The notes under the pieces: generated by a model
What the model saw: only the letters and a program-made list of their open reading frames with translations
Databases searched by the model: none
Told to the model about the DNA's origin: nothing
Position numbers and translations under genes: made by a program
NCBI GenBank assembly: GCA_052174495.1
Contig: JBQMRR010000080.1
Location: 1-16,234, forward strand
DNA length: 16,234 bases
Reading direction: 5' to 3'
Source of the DNA: Arsenophonus sp052174495
Lineage (GTDB): Bacteria > Pseudomonadota > Gammaproteobacteria > Enterobacterales > Enterobacteriaceae
In this document: positions 7,740 through 16,234 of the stretch, one piece after another
How the letters are laid out: each line of letters opens with the position of its first letter
How positions within the stretch are numbered: the stretch's first letter is position 1

Positions 7740-8348
7740 ATGAGTAATAAAAATCATAAAGTGTATGATGAGCATACTTCTAAACAAAAAGAATTAATAA
7801 AATCAGAAAAAAATGAGGTAAAAGAAGAAGGAATTGAAGCTGAACAACCAGTAAGTTCTACTGAAGAAATATTAATTGATCCACGTATTACTGAATTAGA
7901 GCAGAAATTGCTTGAAGTGCAAAAACGTGAGCGTGAAATGCTACTACGTGCCAAAGCTGAAGTGGAAAATATTCGTCGCCGTACTGAACAAGATATTGAA
8001 AAAGCACATAAGTTTGCCCTGGAGCGGTTTGCTAATGAATTGTTACCTGTTATTGATAATTTGGAGAGAACAATTGAAGTTATTGATCGGGAAAATACTG
8101 AATCGATATCAATACTTGAAGGGCTTGAACTAACTTTAAAATCTTTTTTAGCTACCGTTGGTAAATATGGCATTAAGGTGGTAGCGGATAAGAATGTTCC
8201 TTTTAATCCAGAACTGCATCAAGCTATGACAATGATTGATTCTCAAGAACATGAACCTAATCAAGTTATTGATGTTATGCAGAAAGGTTATACTTTAAAC
8301 GCTCGCTTATTACGCCCTGCAATGGTGATCGTGTCAAAAACAAAATAA
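7740..8348 (+). CDS. grpE: Nucleotide exchange factor GrpE
   Basis: A 202-residue co-chaperone; GrpE dimers release ADP from DnaK in the DnaK-DnaJ-GrpE folding cycle in the cytoplasm. An ATG at 7728 is in frame, but the start at 7740 (MSNKNHK) is preferred because GGAG lies about six bases before it and the E. coli protein begins MSSKEQK. Residues about 1-48 are acidic, lysine-rich and poorly conserved, as usual. The long dimerising helix follows, with ELEQKLLEVQKREREM and then VENIRRRTEQDIEKAHKFAL, ending in the four-helix-bundle part NELLPVIDNLERTIE. The C-terminal beta domain that contacts DnaK includes VPFNPELHQAMTM and MQKGYTLNARLLRPAMV. All family landmarks are present. It is driven by the heat-shock promoter at 7666-7693 and converges on ung with 40 bp between the stops. 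Confidence 0.97.
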   Translation: MSNKNHKVYDEHTSKQKELIKSEKNEVKEEGIEAEQPVSSTEEILIDPRITELEQKLLEVQKREREMLLRAKAEVENIRRRTEQDIEKAHKFALERFANELLPVIDNLERTIEVIDRENTESISILEGLELTLKSFLATVGKYGIKVVADKNVPFNPELHQAMTMIDSQEHEPNQVIDVMQKGYTLNARLLRPAMVIVSKTK

Positions 8349-8355
8349 ACTGAAA

Positions 8356-8377
8356 TACCACCATTTTAATGGTGGTA
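8356..8377. terminator. Hairpin between convergent grpE and ung, possible shared terminator
   Basis: TACCACCAT (8356-8364) pairs perfectly over 9 bp with ATGGTGGTA (8369-8377) around a 4-nt loop, just after the grpE stop and 12 bases before the ung stop. Its stem is G-C-rich compared with its surroundings. Flanking T-runs are weak on both strands, so a bidirectional terminator is likely by position but not certain. Confidence 0.6.
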
Positions 8378-8388
8378 AATTTAGATTA

Positions 8389-9069
8389 TTATTTTGGGAT
8401 GATCGGCACCCAATTAATGGGCCTTAATCCTTGTTTTATGAGTGTTTCATTTGTTTTAGAAAAATGCCGGCAACCAAAGAAGCCTCTATGCGCTGAAAGC
8501 GGAGAAGGATGAGGCGCTTTAAGAACTAAATGTTTTTGATTATCGATAAATTTGCCTTTTTTCTGCGCATGTGATCCCCATAATAAAAAAATAACACCAA
8601 CACAATATTGATTAATTACTGTAATAACCTTATCTGTAAATATTTCCCAGCCAAGATGCATATGTGAATGTGCTTTTCCTTGTTCAACAGTTAAAACTGA
8701 GTTCAATAAAAATACCCCTTGTTGCCCCCAACTGACAAGATAACCATGATCGGGATATTGGAAATCAACAATATCTTTTGATAGTTCTTTGTACATATTA
8801 ACCAAAGAAGGCGGTGCAGGAATTCTTGGACGAACTGAAAAAGAGAGTCCATGAGCTTGATTAGGTCCATGGTAAGGGTCTTGTCCTAGGATAACAACTT
8901 TTATTTCACTCAGTTCAGTATAACGGAAAACATTAAAAACATCTTTTTGTGGTGGATAGATTATTGTACCTTTTTGACGTTCTCTGTCAACATAAGCCAG
9001 AGTATTACGGAAGTAATTTTGTTCTTTTTCTAGACCGATGACATCGTGCCATCTTGGTAAAAAGGACAT
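8389..9069 (-). CDS. ung: Uracil-DNA glycosylase Ung (family 1)
   Basis: A 226-residue base-excision repair enzyme (E. coli 229) that removes uracil arising from cytosine deamination or dUTP incorporation. The water-activating motif GQDPYHGP is at 62-69 with catalytic Asp64. The uracil pocket includes Phe77, in the GLSFSVRP run, and Asn123 in LLNSVLT. The proline-rich loop APPSL is at 85-89. The minor-groove and leucine-loop motif HPSPLSAHRGFFGC at 187-200 carries catalytic His187. WHDV and YPPQKDVFN near the N-terminus match the family. An AAGGA ribosome site precedes the ATG. All active-site residues seen are intact, so the protein should be functional. The lineage thus keeps uracil repair even though recN is dead. 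It is convergent with grpE. Confidence 0.97.
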   Translation of the reverse strand: MSFLPRWHDVIGLEKEQNYFRNTLAYVDRERQKGTIIYPPQKDVFNVFRYTELSEIKVVILGQDPYHGPNQAHGLSFSVRPRIPAPPSLVNMYKELSKDIVDFQYPDHGYLVSWGQQGVFLLNSVLTVEQGKAHSHMHLGWEIFTDKVITVINQYCVGVIFLLWGSHAQKKGKFIDNQKHLVLKAPHPSPLSAHRGFFGCRHFSKTNETLIKQGLRPINWVPIIPK

Positions 9070-11089
9070 AGGCTATTCCTTTAAGTTTTGATTAATATCA
9101 TATTTAACATGATATCTACGTTATGTAAGATAAAGTTTAAAAACGGAAATTGATTGTTTTTCATTACACATTTTCATATTAAAAATATTCGTTAATAATC
9201 CTTATTTATTAAATAAATTGATTGATTTAAAATAAAAATCTACCAATTTTATTATTAATAATTTCTTAAAATTATTGATTAATATTAATGAATTTTTAAT
9301 ATATAATTATTATATAGTTTATAACGTAGCATACTATGATGTGAGCTAAGCAACTAGCCACGGTTTCGAGGATATTCACAATCTGAATACTGTTTTACAC
9401 TCTCCAATATACTAATTTTTCAGGAATTCATATTAGAGATACCTCAGAATGAACTTCCTAAAGAGCGTAAATCAGCTAAACTAAAAAAAGATAAAATACA
9501 ACTTCACTTTTTTATACCTACCTGTTTATCTTAAACGATTTATAATATCTTTCTAAAATAATTTAAGACAGACTCGACTAAATTTATGATAATCTAAAAG
9601 AGGTCAAGCCAATGATGCTGGATACAACTCCATTTAAGGGGGGTAATGATGAAAGTATTCTTCCAAATGAATTTATCATATATAGGGAACTAAGGATAAT
9701 CTACGCCTCCTTCAACTACTGAAATAAACACAAAAATAACTGGACCGATAGATTTGACAAATGCGGAGATGACAACGATTTTTTCTCTGGTAAAATATTT
9801 AACGATTTTTTCTCTGGTAAAATATTTAAAGAGAGTAACTTATTCAGACATATATCCCTCCTAACTAAACTGGTTTTCAGCATTAGATAATAGCTAAAAT
9901 AACTTTTCTAAAATACGATAAAAGTGTTAACTTGACAGAACCCTATTTGTAGAGTGAATATTTATCTGCCTCATTTGTGTAATAAGATGTTCGGACGACT
10001 ACTGTTATTATTATCCTGAATGATTCCATTCAGTCATTTTTTGCTGAAGTTATAAATTAAAAGCATGCAGTTCATGCGGTATCAAAGTTACCGAGCAGTA
10101 AATTAGCACAATAAATTTATATTTACCTAACTGTAACTGCCAACACATTATTTTCACTATCTCCATCTTCTTCTTTGGACTTTCAGCACTAACTGACTTG
10201 TGGAACTCAATGCTCTATTTGAGCTTCCGCCTGAACTTATGCTGCAGTAAGTATGCAAACAGGATATTGCAATTAGCATCATCTGCGCCTTACATACTTA
10301 TCTAAACAATTTAATTAACATCTCTACATGTTCATGTCTCTGTCACCTGCCTAGTGATCTGGATATTAAATTATTCTATATTGACGTGAGCTGTTTTTCA
10401 AAAAACCCGGTTGAAAAAATCTTGCGAGGCGCTATCATCCGGCTTTTACGTTACAACTTTAATTTGATATAAATCCAACTGTCTTCCGGTTCTTGTGTAC
10501 ATATCCCCCATAGGAAGCAGTAGAACCGCATATACTAAAAGTAGAAGTAGAGAAAAATGTTACTGAAGAAAGTGCACTTCGTTAAAAGTATGAAAGGGGC
10601 ATGGTAGCGTGAAATATCTCTAGCGCTACCTTAAAGGCTCACTGGTATCTACCAAAACTTCAGCATTATCGAGAAAAGGAGGGTTATACATCATTATTAT
10701 AATAGCGAACTAAGCAGTTTACTGACGGCGGATCCTGATACAAAAAGAGATGATCGGGCTCTATATTTAGGCATATTACAGTTAAGCATTTTATTATTTA
10801 GTTTTACTAGAGAATTTCCAGTATTATTGTTACATGTTTTTCTTAAATCCAGGATTTTACAATGTTGTCGCTGTATAACTCTAATAAATATTCCAGCGGG
10901 TTAATATATTTACTATAACAATATGGACAAGATGAAATGGGGGTGAGTTATTTCAATACATAGATTGACATCATCTAACAGATGATCATCAAGCTAAATA
11001 ATAAAATACATATTTATGTTAGCATGGAGTGAGAAAAAATCTCTTTGATTGTACAGTTGTTTGCTTTTTCATTGTAAACGCTATAGCGA
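9070..11089. other. Eroded non-coding stretch between ung and the srmB relic
   Basis: About 2 kb without a supportable gene. The first 250 bases upstream of ung are extremely AT-rich (around 9170-9310) and presumably hold the ung promoter, though no clear one can be singled out. A 27-bp exact tandem duplication lies at 9774-9827. In E. coli grcA lies divergently next to ung and would fall here on the plus strand, but I could not find readable GrcA remains. A patch of locally higher G+C at about 10190-10760 has short readable peptides (ALFELPPELML, KNVTEESALR) but no family I can name, and is probably another decayed gene or transposon. Confidence 0.55.
9774..9827. repeat. 27-bp exact tandem duplication (2 copies)
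   Basis: Two adjacent identical 27-bp units (9774-9800 and 9801-9827), each containing ACGATTTTTTCTCTGGTAAA. As with the other tandem pairs in this window, perfect identity within degraded DNA indicates a recent slippage or repair duplication. Confidence 0.9.
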
Positions 11090-11116
11090 AAATCCTTCAT
11101 ATTATATGAAGGATTT
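11090..11116 (-). terminator. 12-bp hairpin downstream of the srmB relic, possible terminator
   Basis: AAATCCTTCATA (11090-11101) pairs perfectly with TATGAAGGATTT (11105-11116) around a 3-nt loop. It lies 43 bases beyond the stop of the srmB remnant, where a terminator is expected on the minus strand. Only one extra T follows the stem on that strand, so termination would be weak. A perfect 12-bp stem in decaying DNA suggests it is recent or still selected. Confidence 0.45.
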
Positions 11117-11158
11117 CTACTAACAACTTTTACTAAAATAAATAACCTAAAATATTTA

Positions 11159-12480
11159 TTAGTTGTTATCAGTTTTCTTTACTGATGGTTTTCGACGTTT
11201 ACCAATATTTTTAATGTCGCGATGGCGTTCTTTAATTTTTCTCTTTTTTTTGTTGATTATTTTTTCTTTTCTTGCCGTTTTAACTGAATTTTTTAATAGC
11301 TTGGGTTTACGTAGTAAACTTTTAGCCGGTATTTGCTGATTGATCGAGGGATATCTATAAGGCATATTTTAATAGTTCTTTAAGATAACAGTTAATTTTA
11401 TCTAAATATCGGTTGATCATGAGCTTCGACTAAGCTAATTGCAATCTCTTTTTTGCCTACCGCGTACGGTTCCTACCAATACGGTGCAGATAAACATCAA
11501 TAGTACGTGGTAATTGAAATTGAATCATGACTAATACCGTCAATATCGAGGTCACGTGAGGAGGAAATCAGTTAGAACGAATACGTTTATTTCCCACTAT
11601 TTTAGACATTTAATAACTTCAGCTTGTTTTGCCTGAACTATTACTCCTTCAAGTAACTAGCTTTTTATTTTATCTTCCTGTAACCATTGAATCAACTACT
11701 CATGCACTCTTTTGCGTTTACGGATAAAAATAATAGATTTGGTAATATTTGATTACCTTAATAGGTGACAAAGTAATGCAGTTTTATATTTAAGGTTATC
11801 ATTGCTATAATATTATTATTGAATCTTTTTTTGTTCACGCCTTAAAGGATTAGCATCAATTTGATAAGGATTATTCAGTAATCGATTAGCAAAATCGTGA
11901 ATAACGCCATTTTCTAATGTTGCTGAAATAGTATAGTTTGTTTATGTCAGCGTGTTTCTTCGCAATAGTTTTAATGTTGTTAATAAACCCCTATATGAAG
12001 CATTCGATTGACTTCATCTAAAATTAATATCTCAATTTATCCGACAATAAAATCTTTTATTCTGTAGTGAAGGCCCTGTAGTTGCAACGATAATATCTTG
12101 ATTTTCACTGAAAATTTCAGCGTGGTTAATATAGGGTACTCCTTTATTGATGGTTATCATATAAAGATGGTATATTTAAGTAATTCTTTTACTTATTCAG
12201 CTACTTGAATTGCCAGCTCTCGGGGTGACGAAAGAAGAAGAATACGTGCTTGTCTAGATTGTTTACGTAGAAAATTAAGTAAATGTTGGATTAGCATCAA
12301 TAAGTAAGCAACAGTTTTATCTGTTTCTGTAGATAATGAAGCTAAAATATCACGTCATTTTATAGGAGCACGAATAGTTGCAAGTTAAATAGTTGTAGGG
12401 CGTTTATAGCCTTTTTTATTTAGCGCATCATTAAGATGACTTTAGTTTAACTCAAGTTCAGAAAATATAGTTTTAATCAT
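11159..12480 (-). pseudogene. srmB: srmB (DEAD-box RNA helicase) pseudogene
   Basis: SrmB is a DEAD-box ATP-dependent RNA helicase that helps early 50S ribosome assembly. From the ATG at 12480 the minus strand reads MIKTIFSELELN, then a stop, matching the SrmB start MTVTTFSELELD. KKGYKRPTTI matches the Q-motif region. Motif I is degraded (ETDKTVAYLL for GTGKTAAYLL), and SSPRELAIQVAE corresponds to TPTRELAMQVAD. Motif II reads ILDEVNRML instead of ILDEADRML. Later come SIIFIRKRKRVHE, LLEGVIVQAKQAEVIK, a broken VLVATD-like segment, VYLHRIGR and EIAISLVEAHD. The C-terminal 68 codons (11159-11365) are still open, and RHRDIKNIGKRRKP matches the basic SrmB tail RHRDTKNIGKRRKP. About eight stops and several frameshifts kill the helicase core. 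The open tail would be translated only if an internal start were used, and its ATG has no good ribosome site. Confidence 0.93.
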
Positions 12481-12520
12481 TGCATAGCATTACTTAGGCA
12501 ATGAATTATATGTCACATCC

Positions 12521-12558
12521 AAAAAAATAGTATAGTTTTAAAAAAATAGTATAGTTTT
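12521..12558. repeat. 19-bp exact tandem duplication (2 copies)
   Basis: Two identical units of AAAAAAATAGTATAGTTTT (12521-12539 and 12540-12558), just upstream of the srmB relic start. It lies where the srmB promoter would have been. Likely a slippage product. Confidence 0.85.
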
Positions 12559-12693
12559 TGAATAATTTCGGTTTAGTTTTAAACTAATTTTTTATAAACT
12601 GCAATGGAGTTTACTACTCAATGCTAACTAGAGTACCTCCTGATTATACAGGTAAATAATTGATGTAAAGTGATCTCAAGATTTTTACTAGAA

Positions 12694-12798
12694 TTAAAAT
12701 GATAGATTTGCAGTCCAGCCTTCTATGCGCCAATTAAATAGATCGATCATTTCATTTGTTTGAGTATGAATAAGGGGGGCTAAAATCGATGTTCTATA
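12694..12798 (-). pseudogene. Unidentified decayed gene, C-terminal fragment
   Basis: A 34-codon minus-strand stretch open between stops ends APLIHTQTNEMIDLFNW then RIEGWTANLSF and a TAA at 12694-12696. The composition (two tryptophans, balanced charge) is unlike chance translation of AT-rich DNA. The frame is closed upstream by a TGA at 12799-12801. A terminal phenylalanine is typical of outer-membrane proteins, but nothing else here supports that. I do not recognise the family. Confidence 0.3.
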
Positions 12799-13239
12799 TC
12801 AATCTCTGTACACAAATAAATAAATCTCTATTTTTAGTGGATAAACATTTTTGCAGAACAAAAGACGGTCTATAAATTATTTGCTATTCTATAAGTACCT
12901 GATGGATAGCCATAGACACGCTTTGTTAAGCTCTTCTAAAAAACATTGAGCAGTTAACGTAATCTTAGCCTTTTAAAGGCATACAAAACTCATTAATAGG
13001 CGCAATCTCTTATAGATATGAAAAGATAACATCATGAAGTTTTATTTGGCATTTGTAGAAGATATTTTGCACTACGTGCAAATAAGCAGTCGTGTAGCTT
13101 TTTAAACGCTTTATTATTCGGATTTAGTACTTTTCCCTGCCTCATTTCACGCAAATTTCTTCTCCAGGACTACATAAATAGCTATCTAACTAGATTAAAG
13201 TACTACGAGGTTTAAAATTTATGTATAACTGCCAGTAGA

Positions 13240-13485
13240 TTGTTAAGAAGGAGAAAATATTTTTTCACAGGGAAACGACTATGGCTTCCTGAGCAAGCGA
13301 TAGCGTCATCGATAAATAATGGGGGAGATGGCTATGATTATCGAAGCCATGTTTTAGCAAAGGTTGTTACTTTAGTTGCAGAGCAATTTATAATCACATC
13401 TATATTTCAATTTTTAATTATTCTGATTTCAAACAATCTTCTCCAGGATAGAAAAAATTTAATAATAAACAACTCTACACTATGA
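13240..13485 (+). pseudogene. Unidentified 81-codon ORF, probably the relic of a larger gene
   Basis: Open from a TTG-type start at 13240 to 13485. The first 50 residues look like a real protein, with RKYFFTGKRLWLPEQAIA and GGDGYDYRSHVLAKVV; the remainder (IIFQFLI-like, then ILISNNLLQDRKN) looks like AT-rich noise. The in-frame AAGGAG lies at the start codon and not upstream of it, so the start is probably inside an older reading frame. I do not recognise a family, and neither neighbour helps. Confidence 0.3.
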
Positions 13486-14229
13486 ATCACTTAATACTTA
13501 GCTATTCTTTTCTTAGTTATTCTTTTAATCAAATGATATGACTGTTCTTATTTTAAATATAAAATCTTTTATCAATAACTTTATGATTATCTAACATTAT
13601 TAGTGGATAGTGACTAATTTTATACTCGTTAACAAAGGTTTCATATCATTTAGATTCATCCAAATAAAGATGAACTCTAATCAATAATTGATAATTGATA
13701 ATTAATAATCGATAATCGAGTCAACAAAAGAGTCAACATTATGAATTAAGCTCTACAAGAATCTCATCGCTCAGATAACCCTGTTGTGATTTCTGGCGAT
13801 TAAGTTCGAAATTTATTCTTTCTTTTGTCTCCTTCTCTCTTGCGTTTTCTACCTTTTCTATATAGCATAGAACGCTTCTATTTAAGTATTAGAGAAAATG
13901 TTTTATTTATTTTAACAATACTACTTAGCTATTTATGTTGTCTATCAGCGTTGAAGCAAGAAAAGAGTAATCCTATCTAAACGCTATTTTTAAATCGATA
14001 GTTGTTTATTTCATTAACTCCCGTAAAGTTAATTTATTCAACATAGATCGCAGATAACTAAAACATTTTTCATTGCGATATAGTTCCCTAAAGAACTTTT
14101 AGTAAAATTGTTAAATATTTCCTGCAATAAGAAGTTTTAGAGTTATCCTAATTTCTAGCCTATAGATTTCGGAGATGAAAACGCATCTTGCTATTTATTT
14201 ATATAAATGATTTCAATAAAATTGAAATG

Positions 14230-14500
14230 ATATGCTATGAAAAGTCTACTCTACTGGATATCTTCAAAGCCAGATATTACATCTGACCTCTTGCATGAAC
14301 TCACCTATAATCTTAACAGTTAATTGATAGGAACCGCTGTTGAAGTTAGATCTCGAAGCCGTATTACGATAACATCTTAAATTCTGCCTTGTTAGCAGGC
14401 ATCAACCAGTCATCCGTAACTGTTATTTGCAACAGAGAACTATATAAATTGGTATTAGCGATGTTAAAATTAAAGTACTTAAAGTTAGGAATCATAGACA
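14230..14500 (+). mobile_element. 5' fragment of an IS256-family transposase (copy C')
   Basis: Around 14237 a broken frame begins MKSLLYWISSKPDITSDLLH, plausible as the transposase N-terminus. Around 14407-14490 it reads VIRNCYLQQRT, a stop, IGISDVKIKVLKVRN, matching the family's VVRNGYLPERxxxTGIGDVxVKVPKVRDRS. The same block then occurs again about 165 bases downstream in copy C. This is therefore a truncated copy, or a partial internal duplication, lying directly upstream of copy C. The left boundary is uncertain. Confidence 0.6.
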
Positions 14501-15700
14501 TAGCTATTAAGGATAAGCTCAAAGCTATTCTGGACCAAGATGCTGAATACCGCTTTGTTGATTAGCGTTATGCCGTCATCCGTAACGGTTATTTGTCACC
14601 GCGAATGATATAAGACTGGTAATAGGCGATGTTGTTGAAATTAAAGTGCTTAAGGTAAGAGGATCACAGCTACAACGAAATTTGTTTACAGATGGTTATC
14701 ACCACTTTATTTGAATTGTATAAAAACCTCAAAAAGACTACATGTCTATATCTGTGATGGGAGGGGTATTATCCACTACCAATTTGACGAAGCCCTAAAG
14801 GCGCTTCTTATTGAAAGAACATATGCTCTCCTACTTTAAGATCATCAATAGACTGAAACAAGAAATGGCTTGAAGAGCACGGGCAATGGTAGACTGTGTC
14901 CATTTTAAACGATACACGCTATATTTATTTATTGGCTTAAGGCATATCTCACATTCTGTTAGGCAATCTGATCGCCTTTGCCTTCTGCTTCATTACTTAG
15001 ATCATTGCATGGAAATAAAGAGCTCATTTCAGTCAAAAATGGTTATCTAGAGTCAGAAGCACACAAGGTCAAACTTTTCAATAGCTAGCAAGCGCAGAGC
15101 TTAACCGTATTTTCAGGTTTGCTACGGGGGAGATAGTACTCTTGGTTTTTAGAATGGCATACAAAGATATTTCCGAACATTATGATACTAATGTTATTTG
15201 ATATATAAAATAGCTCATGGTGCTACCTTTGCTCCATAAAGCATGTAATTAAAAGTTAAAGTTGAGCTGTAGGAATTTCTAGGTAGCAAAGAGCCGCAAT
15301 TCTTCTGATGAAGCTCTTGATATTTTTTGCAAGGTTTTTAGCGTATCCTAAAACGATGAGGAAGCTGTATAAAGAGCCAGAAAATAACTGGCATTCTATG
15401 CCTTACTATCAGCATAATTGGTCGTCACATAAGAACGACAAATTTAATTAAATTAGGTTTTTAGACAGTAAGTCTATAAAAGCTGTCTTATGAAAATTGT
15501 ACTTTAAGAATAACAATTCTTTTAATGATATTTAAGCGAGTACAGTCTACTCAGAAAAGCTGGAACCGGCTAAGAGGATTTTATCTGTTAACTTTAATAA
15601 TAAATAATGTCTAATTTAAAATTCAAAAATAAATGCACAAAGCATCAGAGAGTGAAATCTACCTTAACTACCATGCAGCAGATTTGCTAATAACTTTAAA
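14500..15700 (+). mobile_element. Degraded IS256-family insertion sequence (copy C), transposase dead
   Basis: Read on the plus strand, the region follows an IS256-family transposase in broken frames. LKAILDQDAEYRFVD, a stop, RYAVIRNGYL is the N-terminal domain; the next pieces correspond to GDVxVKVxKVR. A block near 14860 corresponds to SRLKQKWxEE, and YIYLLA then a stop fits YVYLWADGIYF, the region of the first catalytic Asp. VKNGYLESEA fits DGYRESE, SDEALDIFCKVFSV and LAFYAL fit the AFDxFxEKYG and LLAFYDFPAEHW segments, and QKSWNRLRGF fits the C-terminal AEKxWRxLNG. The 3' end (AAGCATCAGAG then AGATTTGCTAATAACTT) aligns with copies A and B. Stops throughout show it is inactive. It lies between the srmB region and adk, which are not neighbours in E. 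coli. Confidence 0.82.
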
Positions 15701-15880
15701 TTTATTTAATTAATTAAGTTGTTAATAAAAGCATCTTTTAGTTATTTAAGATGTGGTTTTAACAAAAAATAATTTTATTATTTAATAGTTATCTGTTTTC
15801 TTGAGAAATTACTATATCTAATTATAAGATAACTTTTCTTTAAAATTATAAAAATAAAATAGAAAGGGGGGATTTACGGA
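15701..15880. other. AT-rich leader region upstream of adk
   Basis: 180 bases of very AT-rich DNA between the dead IS256 copy and adk. It presumably contains the adk promoter, although no clear -35/-10 pair can be singled out. No trace of htpG, the usual upstream neighbour of adk in enterobacteria, is readable. The strong ribosome site AAGGGGGG lies at about 15864-15871, nine bases before the start codon. Confidence 0.5.
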
Positions 15881-16234
15881 ATGCGTATTATTTTGCTCGG
15901 CGCGCCAGGCACAGGTAAGGGAACTCAGGCAGAATTCATTATGTCAAAATATGGTATCCCACAAATTTCTACCGGTAATATATTACGTACTACTATAAAA
16001 ACAAGTACAGAATTAGGTTTAAAAATAAAAGAATTAATGGATAACGGTAAGCTTGTTACTAACGAATTAGTAATTGCTTTAGTTAAACAACGTATAGCAC
16101 GAAATGATTGCCAAAACGGTTTTTTATTAGATGGATTCCCTCGTACCATCCAACAAGCAGACGCAATGAGAAATGCAGGTATTGCAGTGGATTATGTATT
16201 CGAATTTGATGTGCCAGATAAAATTATTCTTGAA
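15881..16234 (+). CDS. adk: Adenylate kinase Adk (5' part, runs off the window)
   Basis: The first 118 residues of about 214 are present. Adk catalyses ATP + AMP = 2 ADP in the cytoplasm and sets the adenylate energy charge. MRIILLGAPGTGKGTQAEF contains the P-loop GAPGTGKGT (7-15), where E. coli has Ala at residue 11. The AMP-binding segment reads ISTGNILR, with Thr31 and Arg36 kept but Asn at position 33, where the family nearly always has Asp. NGKLVTNELVIALVKQRI, NGFLLDGFPRTIQQADAM (with Arg88-type FPRT) and VDYVFEFDVPDKII follow the enterobacterial sequence closely. A strong AAGGGGGG ribosome site nine bases upstream fixes the start. The frame is open to the edge. The LID and the rest of the core lie outside. 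Confidence 0.97.
   Translation, partial: MRIILLGAPGTGKGTQAEFIMSKYGIPQISTGNILRTTIKTSTELGLKIKELMDNGKLVTNELVIALVKQRIARNDCQNGFLLDGFPRTIQQADAMRNAGIAVDYVFEFDVPDKIILE

Larger units (their letters stand above)
12559..14229. other. Eroded non-coding stretch right of srmB
   Basis: About 1.7 kb without a confident gene. Two readable fragments are listed separately (12694-12798 minus, and the plus-strand ORF at 13240). Near 13685-13715 a run of short AT-rich imperfect repeats (TGATAATTGATAATTAATAA) is visible. In E. coli the gene divergent from srmB is trmN6 (yfiC), which would lie here on the plus strand, but I could not find readable remains of it. Confidence 0.5.

Noticed and set aside
7754..8173. 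139-codon minus-strand ORF opposite grpE
   Set aside because: It is antisense to the conserved grpE coding frame, serine-rich and explained by grpE codon usage; the shorter ORFs at 7331-7534 and 7912-8133 are likewise shadows of nadK and grpE.
10200..10760. Possible IS4-family transposase relic, from FELPPELML followed by a hydrophobic stretch
   Set aside because: Only one short resemblance; none of the later transposase motifs can be read in any frame.
11159..11365. 68-codon lysine-rich ORF as a ribosomal or nucleoid protein
   Set aside because: It matches the C-terminal tail of SrmB and is continuous with the rest of the srmB relic upstream.
13685..13715. Short AT repeats as a CRISPR array or an origin with iterons
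   Set aside because: Units are only about 8 bases, imperfect, without spacers, and there are no DnaA-box clusters or replication genes nearby.

Overview
The window is an AT-rich, gene-poor stretch of a bacterial chromosome. Only five intact or window-truncated genes are convincing: bamE, nadK, grpE, ung and the 5' part of adk. They cover about 2.9 kb of 16.2 kb. All five encode proteins of the Enterobacterales type. Most of the rest is eroded DNA in which dead genes can still be read: recN, srmB, ratB, and several badly degraded copies of an IS256-family insertion sequence. Few genes, many old pseudogenes and dead transposons, and a base composition drifting to A+T point to a host-restricted gammaproteobacterial symbiont in the middle of genome reduction. 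Serratia symbiotica-like or Arsenophonus-like lineages fit this pattern. The lineage is inferred, because no rRNA or other decisive marker is present.

Layout, left to right. 1-160 is the 3' end of an IS256-type copy, and 161-2509 is eroded DNA with one readable unidentified peptide fragment and several hairpins. 2510-3700 is a second, inverted IS256-type copy. 3780-4050 is a ratB relic. bamE (-) is at 4189-4524, followed by the recN relic (-) at about 4637-6210. About 500 bp of unexplained DNA follows, with an orphan terminator and an unrecognised ORF. nadK (-) at 6733-7632 and grpE (+) at 7740-8348 are divergent around a near-consensus heat-shock promoter. ung (-) at 8389-9069 converges on grpE. 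9070-11089 is eroded. The srmB relic (-) lies at 11159-12480. 12559-14229 is eroded, with two readable but unassigned fragments. A 5' IS256 fragment and a longer degraded copy fill about 14230-15700, and adk starts at 15881 and runs off the window.

The order ratB / bamE-recN-nadK / grpE ... ung ... srmB matches the ancestral enterobacterial order, as remembered from E. coli, with intervening genes lost. adk belongs to a different chromosomal neighbourhood in E. coli (after htpG), so the IS256 debris between srmB and adk probably marks a rearrangement. The survivors serve outer-membrane assembly (BamE), NADP supply (NadK), protein folding (GrpE), uracil repair (Ung) and adenylate balance (Adk). 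RecN (recombinational repair), SrmB (ribosome assembly helicase) and RatB are lost. I did not find a new defence or metabolic system. The most interesting items are the retained sigma-32 promoter, the decay patterns, a possible alternative-hairpin element at 1458-1506 and the unassigned ORF at 6471.
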